In this document: piece after piece, positions 1 to 6,443 of the stretch | Numbering within the stretch: position 1 is the first letter of the stretch | Layout of the letters: every line of letters starts with the position of its first letter | Origin: an uncultured Muribaculaceae bacterium | GTDB taxonomy: Bacteria; Bacteroidota; Bacteroidia; Bacteroidales; Muribaculaceae | Reading direction: 5' to 3' | NCBI GenBank assembly: GCA_934663645.1 | Contig: CAKUKR010000054.1 | Location: forward strand, 1 to 16,122 | Length of the DNA: 16,122 bases | Notes under the pieces: model-generated | Database searches by the model: none | Told to the model about the DNA's origin: nothing | The model's input: only the letters and a program-made list of their open reading frames with translations | Made by a program: the position numbers and the translations under genes

Positions 1-1
1 G

Positions 2-1252
2 TCAGACGGCAACCTTGACAGCCTTGCCGCCGAGGTGCACCATATATATGCCGCGGGCCAGTCCGCTGACAGTTGCGGCAGTGCCACGGTATACGCAATT
101 GCCCGCCATATCGTAGACCTCAAAGGGATCAGCGTAATTGTAGCCGTCGATGATTATTGCGCCGTCGGCAGCTCTCACGGAAATGCTATCTGCCTTGTTA
201 TCTTCAATGCCTGAATTTGACTCAATGATGTTTTTGAATTCCATCCAGCCTCCAGTCATCTCATAGTCGGTTTTGCTGCCTACAGGGACAATCAGCGACC
301 CTTTTTTTGTAGTGTCCGTTGAGAAATAGGCACGGCATACCGGCGGCTCGTAGGTGTTGCAGCTTACGACGCGGAGCGCATTGCAGCCGTCAAAGGCGTA
401 GCTGTCAATCTTTTTGAGATTCCACGACAGCGAGACGGAGATGAGGAAGTTGTTCCTCATAATCGAAAACTGACGTATGACTTCGACCGATGCCGGCACT
501 TTGAACTCGCCCTCGCCCTTACCCATAGGGTAGAACACCAGTTCGGTTACATCTTTTGTGTACAGTACATTGTTGATTGCACACAAATGAGGGTTGTCTG
601 ATGATACCTGAATGTTTGCCAGCGCGCTGCAGTCGTCAAATGCCCATGATCCAATCGTTTCTAATGATATGCCAATGGTCAACGATTCCAGCGAGGTGCA
701 GCCGTAGAAGGCATTGTCATTGATTGTCCGGACAGAATCGGGCAGCTTTATGCTTGTGAATGGGCAGTCGGCGAATGCCCAGTCGCCGATAGATGTCGGC
801 CCGTTGGCTATTTCCACCTCTCTGAGAGCCTCGCAACCGCTGAACAGAGAGTTCTCTATGGCTGTCAGCCCGCTACCGAGTACCGCCTTCTTCAGCGAGG
901 TGCAGCTGGCAAACGTTTCAGCTCCGATAATGGCGACATTTTCCCCGATTGTCAGCGTCTCGATGTTTTCTGCGTGAGAGAAAGCCTTGCCGTTGATTTC
1001 GACGACTGTGAACTCTTCCGCTTCCGCGCCATCTACTGGCCGTGCATATTTCACCTTGTCTATGACCAAGTCTGCGGGCAGCTGTGACTTGTTATTGACT
1101 GATGTGATCATGACAGTGCGGTCGGCTTCAGAGACAACCTTGTAGAAAATGTTGTCAACAGAGAATGATGTGCCTTCTGGCAGCGCGGCTGCCGGCAATG
1201 CTGCAAGGGCAAGAACCCCTGCAATGGCAATGTTGCGTAAATGTATTCTCAT
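2..1252 (-). CDS. Secreted BspA-type leucine-rich repeat protein with T9SS-like C-terminal domain
   Basis: A protein of 416 aa, probably exported to the cell surface or medium; its binding partner cannot be read from the sequence. It opens with a signal peptide (MRIHLRNIAIAG, hydrophobic stretch, Ala-rich cleavage region near residue 23). About residues 90-330 carry repeats of the LRR_5/BspA kind, with the recurring pattern I-x-x-x-A-F-x-x-C-x-x-L (TFASCTSL, AFYGCTSL, AFDDCSAL, AFDGCNAL). The last 46 or so residues (FEVYDMAGNCVYRG...GIYMVHLGGK) resemble the beta-rich type A sorting domain of type IX secretion cargo. The frame stays open 46 codons further upstream, but those residues are not signal-like, so the ATG at 1252 is chosen. 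The stop is at 2-4, so the gene is complete at the window edge. BspA-like proteins are often adhesins; that role is only a family possibility here. Confidence 0.85.
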   Translation of the reverse strand: MRIHLRNIAIAGVLALAALPAAALPEGTSFSVDNIFYKVVSEADRTVMITSVNNKSQLPADLVIDKVKYARPVDGAEAEEFTVVEINGKAFSHAENIETLTIGENVAIIGAETFASCTSLKKAVLGSGLTAIENSLFSGCEALREVEIANGPTSIGDWAFADCPFTSIKLPDSVRTINDNAFYGCTSLESLTIGISLETIGSWAFDDCSALANIQVSSDNPHLCAINNVLYTKDVTELVFYPMGKGEGEFKVPASVEVIRQFSIMRNNFLISVSLSWNLKKIDSYAFDGCNALRVVSCNTYEPPVCRAYFSTDTTKKGSLIVPVGSKTDYEMTGGWMEFKNIIESNSGIEDNKADSISVRAADGAIIIDGYNYADPFEVYDMAGNCVYRGTAATVSGLARGIYMVHLGGKAVKVAV

Positions 1253-1295
1253 AAACGTGGTTTTTTGAGTGTTAGTCGTTATTCGATTTTGTTTG

Positions 1296-1303
1296 CAAAA
1301 ATA
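1296..1303 (-). promoter_or_regulatory. Bacteroidetes -7 box for the LRR protein gene
   Basis: Read on the minus strand, the bases are TATTTTTG, a perfect TAnnTTTG, 44 bases before the chosen ATG at 1252. No TTTG is found at the usual distance upstream, so only the -7 element supports it. Confidence 0.45.
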
Positions 1304-1526
1304 GCCATGCGACGCGCTATTTCTGTTGTATTTGCTGTTGTATTTTTCGCAAAACGCAGAAATACAACGCGAAACCGGAAAATACAACAAATAGTGCGGC
1401 GCATCGGCGATTCTGTGGTGTGTTTTCGCTATGTCCTAAGCCTCGCAGTGAGGCGGCTCGCCAGCGAGATGCGTAACGCGCAAGCGCAGTGCCGGCACGG
1501 CGTGGACAGCGGTCAGGGCTGTATAT

Positions 1527-1557
1527 TTTGGTGTTCGGCTGATTATTTGTAACTTTG
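1527..1557 (+). promoter_or_regulatory. bioB promoter (TTTG-N19-TAACTTTG)
   Basis: TTTG at 1527-1530 and TAACTTTG at 1550-1557 are separated by exactly 19 bases, a full match to the Bacteroidetes sigma-ABfr consensus. The start of transcription would fall near 1562-1565, only a few bases before the first ATG of bioB. The leader is therefore very short. The palindrome TTGTACAA (1555-1562) overlaps the end of the -7 box and the probable start site, a position where a repressor could act. Confidence 0.8.
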
Positions 1558-1569
1558 TACAACCAAGAA

Positions 1570-2541
1570 ATGAAGAAGACGATGACTTTGAAAGATTTGG
1601 AATCGAAAGTCCTGGCTGGCGGCTTCCTCACTCGCGAGGAAGCAGAATACCTGGCTGCATATCCCGACCTCGACGCGCTGTGCGACGCAGCCGAGCGCAT
1701 CAAGCGCAAGTTTGTAGGAGATCTGGTGGATTCATGCTCCATAGTGAATGCCCGCAGCGGACTTTGCGGCGAGGACTGCAAGTGGTGCGCCCAGTCGCGC
1801 CATTATTCTACGGGTTGCGAACAGTACCCGATGATAGGCGAGGAGGAAATGATGAAGGCAGCACGTGCCAACGAGCGTGAGGGAATACTCCGTTTCTCGC
1901 TCGTGACGAGCGGCCGCAGCGTGTCCAAGGAGGACATGAAGGAGTTCTGCCGCATGATACGCCGCCTTGCCAGCGAGACATCGCTATACCTCTGCGCGTC
2001 GATGGGGCTGCTCGACAAAGAGCGTATGCAGATGCTTGCTGATGCCGGCATAAAGCGTTACCACTGCAACATGGAGACATCGTCCAAGGTGTTCCGCCGC
2101 TTGTGCACCACACACACGCCAGAAGACAAGCTCAACACCATTCGCGCAGCACGCGAGTGCGGCATGGCAGTATGCTCCGGTGGCATCATCGGCATGGGCG
2201 AGGACATGAATGACCGCATAGATTTCGCGTTTGAGCTTGCGCAGCTCGATGTCGACTCAGTGCCCATCAACATACTCAACCCGATACCGGGGACGCCGCT
2301 CGCAGACCAGCCGCTGATTTCAGAGGAAGACGTAATCCGCACTGTGGCTGTGTTCCGTTTCATACTGCCGCGCAAGTCAATCCGTTTTGCCGGCGGGCGT
2401 ATGCGATTGAGCCACAAGTCGATGCTTCGCATCATGACAGGCGGCATGAACGGCGTGCTGATGGGCGATATGCTAACAACAGTCAGCAATACCATAGCCG
2501 ACGACCGCAAGCTGTTTGACGAGGCGAAAATGGAGTTTTGA
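1570..2541 (+). CDS. bioB: Biotin synthase
   Basis: This radical SAM enzyme inserts sulfur into dethiobiotin to form biotin, the last step of biotin synthesis, in the cytoplasm. The sequence shows the radical-SAM cysteine motif C-x3-C-x2-C (CGEDCKWC, residues 66-73 from the ATG at 1570). It also has the family motifs YHCNMETS, NILNPIPGTPL and the C-terminal IRFAGGRMRL, whose arginine ligates the [2Fe-2S] cluster in characterised BioB. Length (323 aa) is normal. The frame is open back to a TTG at 1555, but that codon is part of the -7 box, so it is not a start. ATG 1570 and ATG 1582 are both possible; 1582 would give a leader more usual in length. No other biotin genes are next to it, so the gene stands apart from any bio operon in this window. 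The glycosyltransferase gene follows after 94 bases with no clear terminator. Confidence 0.95.
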   Translation: MKKTMTLKDLESKVLAGGFLTREEAEYLAAYPDLDALCDAAERIKRKFVGDLVDSCSIVNARSGLCGEDCKWCAQSRHYSTGCEQYPMIGEEEMMKAARANEREGILRFSLVTSGRSVSKEDMKEFCRMIRRLASETSLYLCASMGLLDKERMQMLADAGIKRYHCNMETSSKVFRRLCTTHTPEDKLNTIRAARECGMAVCSGGIIGMGEDMNDRIDFAFELAQLDVDSVPINILNPIPGTPLADQPLISEEDVIRTVAVFRFILPRKSIRFAGGRMRLSHKSMLRIMTGGMNGVLMGDMLTTVSNTIADDRKLFDEAKMEF

Positions 2542-2635
2542 CAAGTACTGTTGAGCCACGGTTATTTGACACAATGCGCTGCTTCCTGCTGCTCTCGAGC
2601 CGCGCAGCGACAACATAACGACTAATACAACAAGG

Positions 2636-3586
2636 ATGGATATATCAATAGTAGTCCCCCTGTACAATGAGGCCGAATCCCTGCCCGAACTGACGGCATG
2701 GATAGAGCGCGTCATGGCTGAAAACGGTTTCAGCTACGAGATATGGTTTATCGACGACGGGTCTACGGACTCCTCATGGGAGATAATCAAGCAGCTCCGC
2801 GAGTCCAACCCTGCGATACATGGCGTGTCGTTCTCGCGCAACTACGGCAAGTCGCCGGCTCTGAACGTCGGCTTTGGCCGTGCGCAGGGCGATGTGGTCA
2901 TCACCATGGATGCCGACTTGCAGGACAGCCCCGACGAGATACCGGAACTGTACCGCATGATAACCGTCGAGGGCTACGACCTTGTGTCCGGGTGGAAGAA
3001 AAAACGGTATGACCCGCTATCCAAGACTATCCCGACCAAGCTGTTCAACGCTACTGCCCGCAAGGTGAGCGGCATCAAGAACCTGCATGACTTCAATTGC
3101 GGACTCAAAGCGTACCGCCGCGAAGTGGTCAAGCATATTGAGGTGTACGGCGATATGCACCGTTACATACCGTATCTGGCCAAAAATGCCGGTTACACCA
3201 GAATTGGGGAGAAGGTGGTGCATCATCAGGCCCGCAAGTACGGCAAGACCAAGTTCGGCCTCGATCGTTTCGTCAACGGCTACCTCGACCTCGCCACGCT
3301 GTGGTTTCAGAGCCGCTTCGGCATCAAGCCGATGCACCTGTTCGGTCTGCTCGGCTCGTTGATGTTCATAATTGGCGTGATAGCGATACTCGTGGTGCTG
3401 ATACTGAAAATGGTCAGCGTCTGCTCAGACACCTACCATTTCTATGCCACCAATTCTGTGTATTTCTACCTGTCGCTGGCGTGCATGGTCATGGGGCTGC
3501 AATTCTTCCTCACCGGTTTTGTCGGCGAGCTGATAACGCGCAATTCCGCAGAGCGGAACAATTATCTGATTGCAAATGAGTTGTAG
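2636..3586 (+). CDS. GT2-family membrane glycosyltransferase (DPM1/GtrB-like)
   Basis: This inner-membrane enzyme of 316 aa probably moves a sugar from a nucleotide donor to a polyprenyl phosphate lipid carrier, as DPM1/GtrB/ArnC-type relatives do. The exact sugar is unknown. The GT-A fold is visible: VVPLYNEAESLPEL near residues 6-19, the nucleotide-binding DDGSTD (40-45), FSRNYGKSPALNVGF, and the metal-binding DAD in MDADLQDSP (about 92-94). NCGLKAYRREV and QARKYGKTKFGLDRF are typical of this subfamily. Two hydrophobic segments at about 234-260 and 276-298 form the C-terminal membrane anchor. The stop lies within the possible start region of the next gene, suggesting co-transcription. No consensus promoter was found in the 94 bases before it, so it may be read from bioB. 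Confidence 0.88.
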   Translation: MDISIVVPLYNEAESLPELTAWIERVMAENGFSYEIWFIDDGSTDSSWEIIKQLRESNPAIHGVSFSRNYGKSPALNVGFGRAQGDVVITMDADLQDSPDEIPELYRMITVEGYDLVSGWKKKRYDPLSKTIPTKLFNATARKVSGIKNLHDFNCGLKAYRREVVKHIEVYGDMHRYIPYLAKNAGYTRIGEKVVHHQARKYGKTKFGLDRFVNGYLDLATLWFQSRFGIKPMHLFGLLGSLMFIIGVIAILVVLILKMVSVCSDTYHFYATNSVYFYLSLACMVMGLQFFLTGFVGELITRNSAERNNYLIANEL

Positions 3587-3599
3587 ACGAGTTGCCCTC

Positions 3600-4103
3600 A
3601 TGCGCACAATCGTGTTGGCTGCGGCGGCAATGCTGCTGGTTGCTGTCACGTCGTGTGTCTCGGACGAGTGTGAGGGCAACAAGAACTCCTTGCCTTACGC
3701 CGGGTTCTTCTCCTCCGAGCTCTCGCCGAGGGCTATTTCCGTAGACTCGATTACAGTCTATGGCGAGGGTGCGCCGAATGGCTCGTTGCTATTAGACAAC
3801 GGCGAGGACGTGGCTTCTGTCTACCTGCCGTTCCGTATCGACGGCGGCGAAAGCACATTTGTGATACAGTACAACCAGAAGCGGCTGCGTGGCTTGACAG
3901 ACCGTATCACATTCCGCTATGAGGCTGTCCCGGACTTTGTCTCCGCTGCTTGCGGCGTGGTTTACGACTACCACATAGACAATATCGAGCATACGAAGAA
4001 CCTGATTGATTCTGTCAGGTGTCCTGGCATGGTGATTTCAAACGCAAACGAACAGAACATCCGCGTCTATTTTCGTGTGAGCACGGAGGCGGATGCCCAA
4101 TAA
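3600..4103 (+). CDS. DUF6452-type lipoprotein
   Basis: A predicted lipoprotein of 167 aa of unknown function. The N-terminus MRTIVLAAAAMLLVAVTSC ends in a lipobox (V-T-S-C, lipidated Cys19), so it should be anchored in the inner or outer membrane. The rest is predicted beta-rich (VYLPFRIDGGESTFVIQYN) and resembles the small Bacteroidales family DUF6452; that family call is from memory of the pattern, not a search. An ATG at 3576 in the same frame would overlap the glycosyltransferase stop and add eight residues (MSCRRVAL) before the signal. ATG 3600 is preferred because it gives a clean signal peptide. The next gene, a DUF6048-type barrel, starts 12 bases after this stop. The two families commonly occur side by side in Bacteroidales, so they may act together in the outer membrane. 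Confidence 0.75.
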   Translation: MRTIVLAAAAMLLVAVTSCVSDECEGNKNSLPYAGFFSSELSPRAISVDSITVYGEGAPNGSLLLDNGEDVASVYLPFRIDGGESTFVIQYNQKRLRGLTDRITFRYEAVPDFVSAACGVVYDYHIDNIEHTKNLIDSVRCPGMVISNANEQNIRVYFRVSTEADAQ

Positions 4104-4115
4104 CATATAGCCGTC

Positions 4116-4949
4116 ATGCGATTATTCACAAGGTTAACCGTAATGTTCATGGTGCTGCTGACAGCGGCGGCTATGGCGGCGCAGGAGCGCAAGATCACTC
4201 CAGTAGAGACTGACGACAAGAAGCCGCAGCAGCCGGTGCTTCACTATTACGACAAGCACGGCAACCCGTTGAAAGACCCAGTCCTCTTCCTCTCTGAACT
4301 CGACACGGTGCAAGCGGTGAAGTCCCGGCCTGTATACCCGGCTCTGAACGGGGTGAGCGTTGGCTTCAACTTCTTCGACTTGGCAATGAAGGCTTTCGGA
4401 CAGCGGTATGCCAATGTGGATGTGTGGGCAGACCTGTCGATACACAACTGGCTGTTCCCGACAGTGGAGGCAGGTATGGGCTTCGGCGAGAACAATCCCG
4501 AGGACGGCAATTACCGGTACAAGGCCAAGCCGTCGTTCTATTTCAAACTCGGTGCGAACTACAATTTCCTGTACAAAAGCAACCCTGACTATCAGGCGTT
4601 TCTCGGCGTGCGTGCCGGCTATTCGTCGTTTTCATACGACATTTACGGCATATCCATAGGCACTGACTATTGGGGACAGACCAACACTTTCGACCTTAGA
4701 GGGCAGAGGGCATCCGCATTCTACGGGGAGGTGCTTGCAGGCATAAAGGTCAAGGTTTACCGCCGGCTCTCGTTGGGATGGACTGCCCGTTACCATTTTA
4801 TGTTCCACCGCAGCGACGGCAACAATTCCACTCCGTGGCTGATACCGGGCTACGGGGCGAACAATCGTCTTTCCGCAACGTTTTCCATTATATACACCTT
4901 GCCGCTGTCAAAACAGAGCACTGGCGAGGGTGTGAAAGAGAAACTATAG
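4116..4949 (+). CDS. DUF6048-type outer-membrane beta-barrel protein
   Basis: A predicted exported protein of 277 aa with no known activity. It starts with a signal peptide (MRLFTRLTVMFMVLLTAAAMAA, cleavage near residue 22). After a linker rich in Lys, Asp and Pro there is a series of alternating amphipathic strands with aromatic girdles (SVGFNFFDLAMKAFG, FYFKLGANYNFLY, FLGVRAGYSSFSYDIYG, LSLGWTARYHFMFH, LSATFSIIYTLPLS). This pattern fits a small outer-membrane beta-barrel, and the family matches DUF6048 as I recall it. It follows the DUF6452-type lipoprotein after 12 bases and is probably co-transcribed with it. An in-frame ATG at 4143 is possible but would shorten the signal peptide. The 21-bp gap to the next gene has no terminator. 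Confidence 0.75.
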   Translation: MRLFTRLTVMFMVLLTAAAMAAQERKITPVETDDKKPQQPVLHYYDKHGNPLKDPVLFLSELDTVQAVKSRPVYPALNGVSVGFNFFDLAMKAFGQRYANVDVWADLSIHNWLFPTVEAGMGFGENNPEDGNYRYKAKPSFYFKLGANYNFLYKSNPDYQAFLGVRAGYSSFSYDIYGISIGTDYWGQTNTFDLRGQRASAFYGEVLAGIKVKVYRRLSLGWTARYHFMFHRSDGNNSTPWLIPGYGANNRLSATFSIIYTLPLSKQSTGEGVKEKL

Positions 4950-4970
4950 AAACAATTCAAATATCCAAAC

Positions 4971-6137
4971 ATGAACAGTTTCGTATATAACATTCCTACA
5001 AAAGTCTACTTCGGCGTAAACCAGCTTCACAACCTCGGGCCGGAGATTTCTGTCTACGGCAAGCGCGTCCTGATGACGTACGGAGGCGGCAGCATCAAGA
5101 GAACCGGCCTGTATGACCGGGTAATGTCTGAACTCACGAAATGCGGCGCTGAGGTGTTTGAACTCGGCGGCATCGACCCCAATCCCCGCGTGTCGTCGGT
5201 TCGTGAGGGCGCGCGCATCTGCAAGGAACACAACATCGACGTGCTTCTGGCTGTCGGCGGCGGCTCGACCATTGACTGCACCAAATGGATTGCGGCTTCG
5301 GCATGTGTGGATCATGACGCTTGGGATTTCTTCAACGAGAAGAAAGCTCCGGTCAACAAGGCTCTGCCTATCATCACAATACTGACGCTCGCGGCTACCG
5401 GCTCTGAAATGGACAGCGGCGGTGTGATCAGCAATCCCGAGACGAATGACAAGATAGGCCGGCTCAGTCCGCTCCTTTTCCCGAAAGTGTCATTCCTCGA
5501 CCCGACAGTTACATATTCCGTGAGCCGTTACCAGACAGCGTGCGGCACAGCTGACATATTCTCACACATCTGCGAGGTGTATTTCAACGTGAACAAAGAC
5601 CTTGAGATGCTTGACCAGATTATGGAGGCATTGATGCGCACCCTGATACAGTTCGCTCCTGTGGCGCTTGAAAAGCCGGACGACTACGAGGCTCGTGCCA
5701 ACTTGATGTGGACTTCCTCATGGGCAATCAACGGTTTCATCAACGGCGGCAAAGTCAAGGCTTGGAGTTGCCACCCGATGGAGCATGAGCTGTCGGCATT
5801 CTATGACATCACCCACGGTCTGGGTCTTGCCATACTCACTCCGCGCTGGATGCGTTACTGTATGAACGATACCACGATGCCTCGCCTCGCCCGTTTCGCC
5901 CGCAATGTGTTCGGCGTAAAAGAAGAGTGTGACCGCAAGGCTGCCGAAGAGGGTATCGCTTGCATGGAGAAGTTCCTGTATGGCACTCTCGGGCTGAAAG
6001 ACAACCTGAGCGAACTGGGCATTGATGAAAGCAATTTTGCCGTAATGGCAGAGAAGGCGTGCGGCGGTGACTGCATCCACGGCTTCATCGACCTGCGCAA
6101 AGATGACATAGAAAGTATTTACAGGATGTGCCTGTAA
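4971..6137 (+). CDS. Iron-containing alcohol dehydrogenase (YqhD/BDH-like)
   Basis: A cytoplasmic NAD(P)H-dependent enzyme of 388 aa that interconverts aldehydes and alcohols; the physiological substrate is not evident. It has the two-domain layout of group III alcohol dehydrogenases. The N-terminal nucleotide-binding part contains AVGGGSTIDCTK (residues 94-105). The metal-binding residues fall at the spacing known from YqhD: Asp195 and His199 in CGTADIFSHICE, His268 in CHPMEHELSAF and His282 in DITHGLG. Metal binding is therefore expected to be intact. Length is normal for the butanol-dehydrogenase branch. The gene follows the barrel gene by 21 bases without its own clear promoter, so it is probably the last gene of that run. 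A strong terminator follows at 6178. Its pairing with envelope genes gives no functional clue. Confidence 0.92.
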   Translation: MNSFVYNIPTKVYFGVNQLHNLGPEISVYGKRVLMTYGGGSIKRTGLYDRVMSELTKCGAEVFELGGIDPNPRVSSVREGARICKEHNIDVLLAVGGGSTIDCTKWIAASACVDHDAWDFFNEKKAPVNKALPIITILTLAATGSEMDSGGVISNPETNDKIGRLSPLLFPKVSFLDPTVTYSVSRYQTACGTADIFSHICEVYFNVNKDLEMLDQIMEALMRTLIQFAPVALEKPDDYEARANLMWTSSWAINGFINGGKVKAWSCHPMEHELSAFYDITHGLGLAILTPRWMRYCMNDTTMPRLARFARNVFGVKEECDRKAAEEGIACMEKFLYGTLGLKDNLSELGIDESNFAVMAEKACGGDCIHGFIDLRKDDIESIYRMCL

Positions 6138-6177
6138 ATGCAGATACAAACGCTCCCACGAGAGCAAAATGAATATG

Positions 6178-6223
6178 CGCAAACGTGTTGAACTTATGTT
6201 TTACAACACGTTTGCGTATTTTT
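6178..6223 (+). terminator. Rho-independent terminator after the alcohol dehydrogenase
   Basis: Perfect 13-bp arms CGCAAACGTGTTG (6178-6190) and CAACACGTTTGCG (6204-6216) enclose a 13-nt loop. They are followed by a T-rich tail (TATTTTTAT). It ends the plus-strand run and insulates the small RNA promoter that begins 13 bases later. Confidence 0.9.
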
Positions 6224-6235
6224 ATACCCGGAAAT

Positions 6236-6266
6236 TTTGTCGGTCGAAGCAAAAAAACTACCTTTG
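6236..6266 (+). promoter_or_regulatory. Promoter of an orphan small transcript (TTTG-N19-TACCTTTG)
   Basis: TTTG at 6236-6239 and TACCTTTG at 6259-6266 stand 19 bases apart, a full consensus match. It points along the plus strand, yet no plus-strand protein gene follows; the next gene is on the minus strand. Transcription should start near 6271-6273. Confidence 0.8.
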
Positions 6267-6271
6267 CATCA

Positions 6272-6360
6272 ACCTTAAACAATCTTTTTTACCTTAAGAT
6301 TTTTTACCTGTAGAAACTCATAAAGGGAGCGACCGTGGTGGTTATCTCCCTTTGTTTTTA
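6272..6360 (+). ncRNA. Candidate small RNA, about 90 nt, unassigned
   Basis: The segment lies between a full promoter and a hairpin followed by T's, and has no credible reading frame. The 5' half is AU-rich, with the word TTTTTTACC repeated at 6285-6293 and 6300-6308. Two exclusive short pairings are possible: CTTAA 6274-6278 with TTAAG 6294-6298, or AATCTT 6281-6286 with AAGATT 6296-6301. The 3' half is the terminator. The layout is typical of a trans-acting small RNA, but a regulatory leader that always terminates cannot be excluded. I do not recognise it as a named RNA family. Exact ends are inferred from the promoter and terminator. Confidence 0.6.
6322..6360 (+). terminator. Rho-independent terminator of the small transcript
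   Basis: Arms AAAGGGAG (6322-6329) and CTCCCTTT (6346-6353) enclose a 16-nt loop that can pair further through CC/GG. A T-run follows (GTTTTTA, 6354-6360). Confidence 0.85.
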
Positions 6361-6385
6361 TGCCTGTGCTGATACGCCATAATAT

Positions 6386-6415
6386 ATCCTCGCGACAATA
6401 CATCGTCGCGAGGAT
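6386..6415. terminator. Hairpin at the 3' side of the ROK kinase gene
   Basis: Perfect 11-bp arms ATCCTCGCGAC (6386-6396) and GTCGCGAGGAT (6405-6415) enclose an 8-nt loop. It lies 28 bases past the kinase stop on the minus strand. The bases after it on the minus strand (ATATTATGG) are only moderately U-rich, so it may be a weak terminator or a 3'-end stabiliser for either strand. Confidence 0.55.
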
Positions 6416-6443
6416 TTGCATCATTCAGATTCTTATTAGCTCC

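Larger units (their letters stand above)
1253..1569. other. Divergent intergenic region between the LRR gene and bioB
   Basis: This 317-bp gap holds both promoters. It also has four copies of the word GTTGTATTT (direct at 1325-1333 and 1337-1345, inverted at 1360-1368 and 1380-1388) and a GC-rich run of short palindromes at about 1440-1498. The open frames crossing it are low in recognisable protein character and are not annotated as genes. Confidence 0.6.
6138..6443. other. Intergenic region between the alcohol dehydrogenase and ROK kinase genes
   Basis: This 306-bp gap between converging genes is filled by the dehydrogenase terminator, the orphan promoter and small transcript, and a further perfect hairpin at 6386-6415. 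No protein gene is supported in it. Confidence 0.7.

Noticed and set aside
1555..1569. TTG start for bioB five codons upstream
   Set aside because: These bases form the -7 box and the probable transcription start, so they cannot be translated from this promoter.
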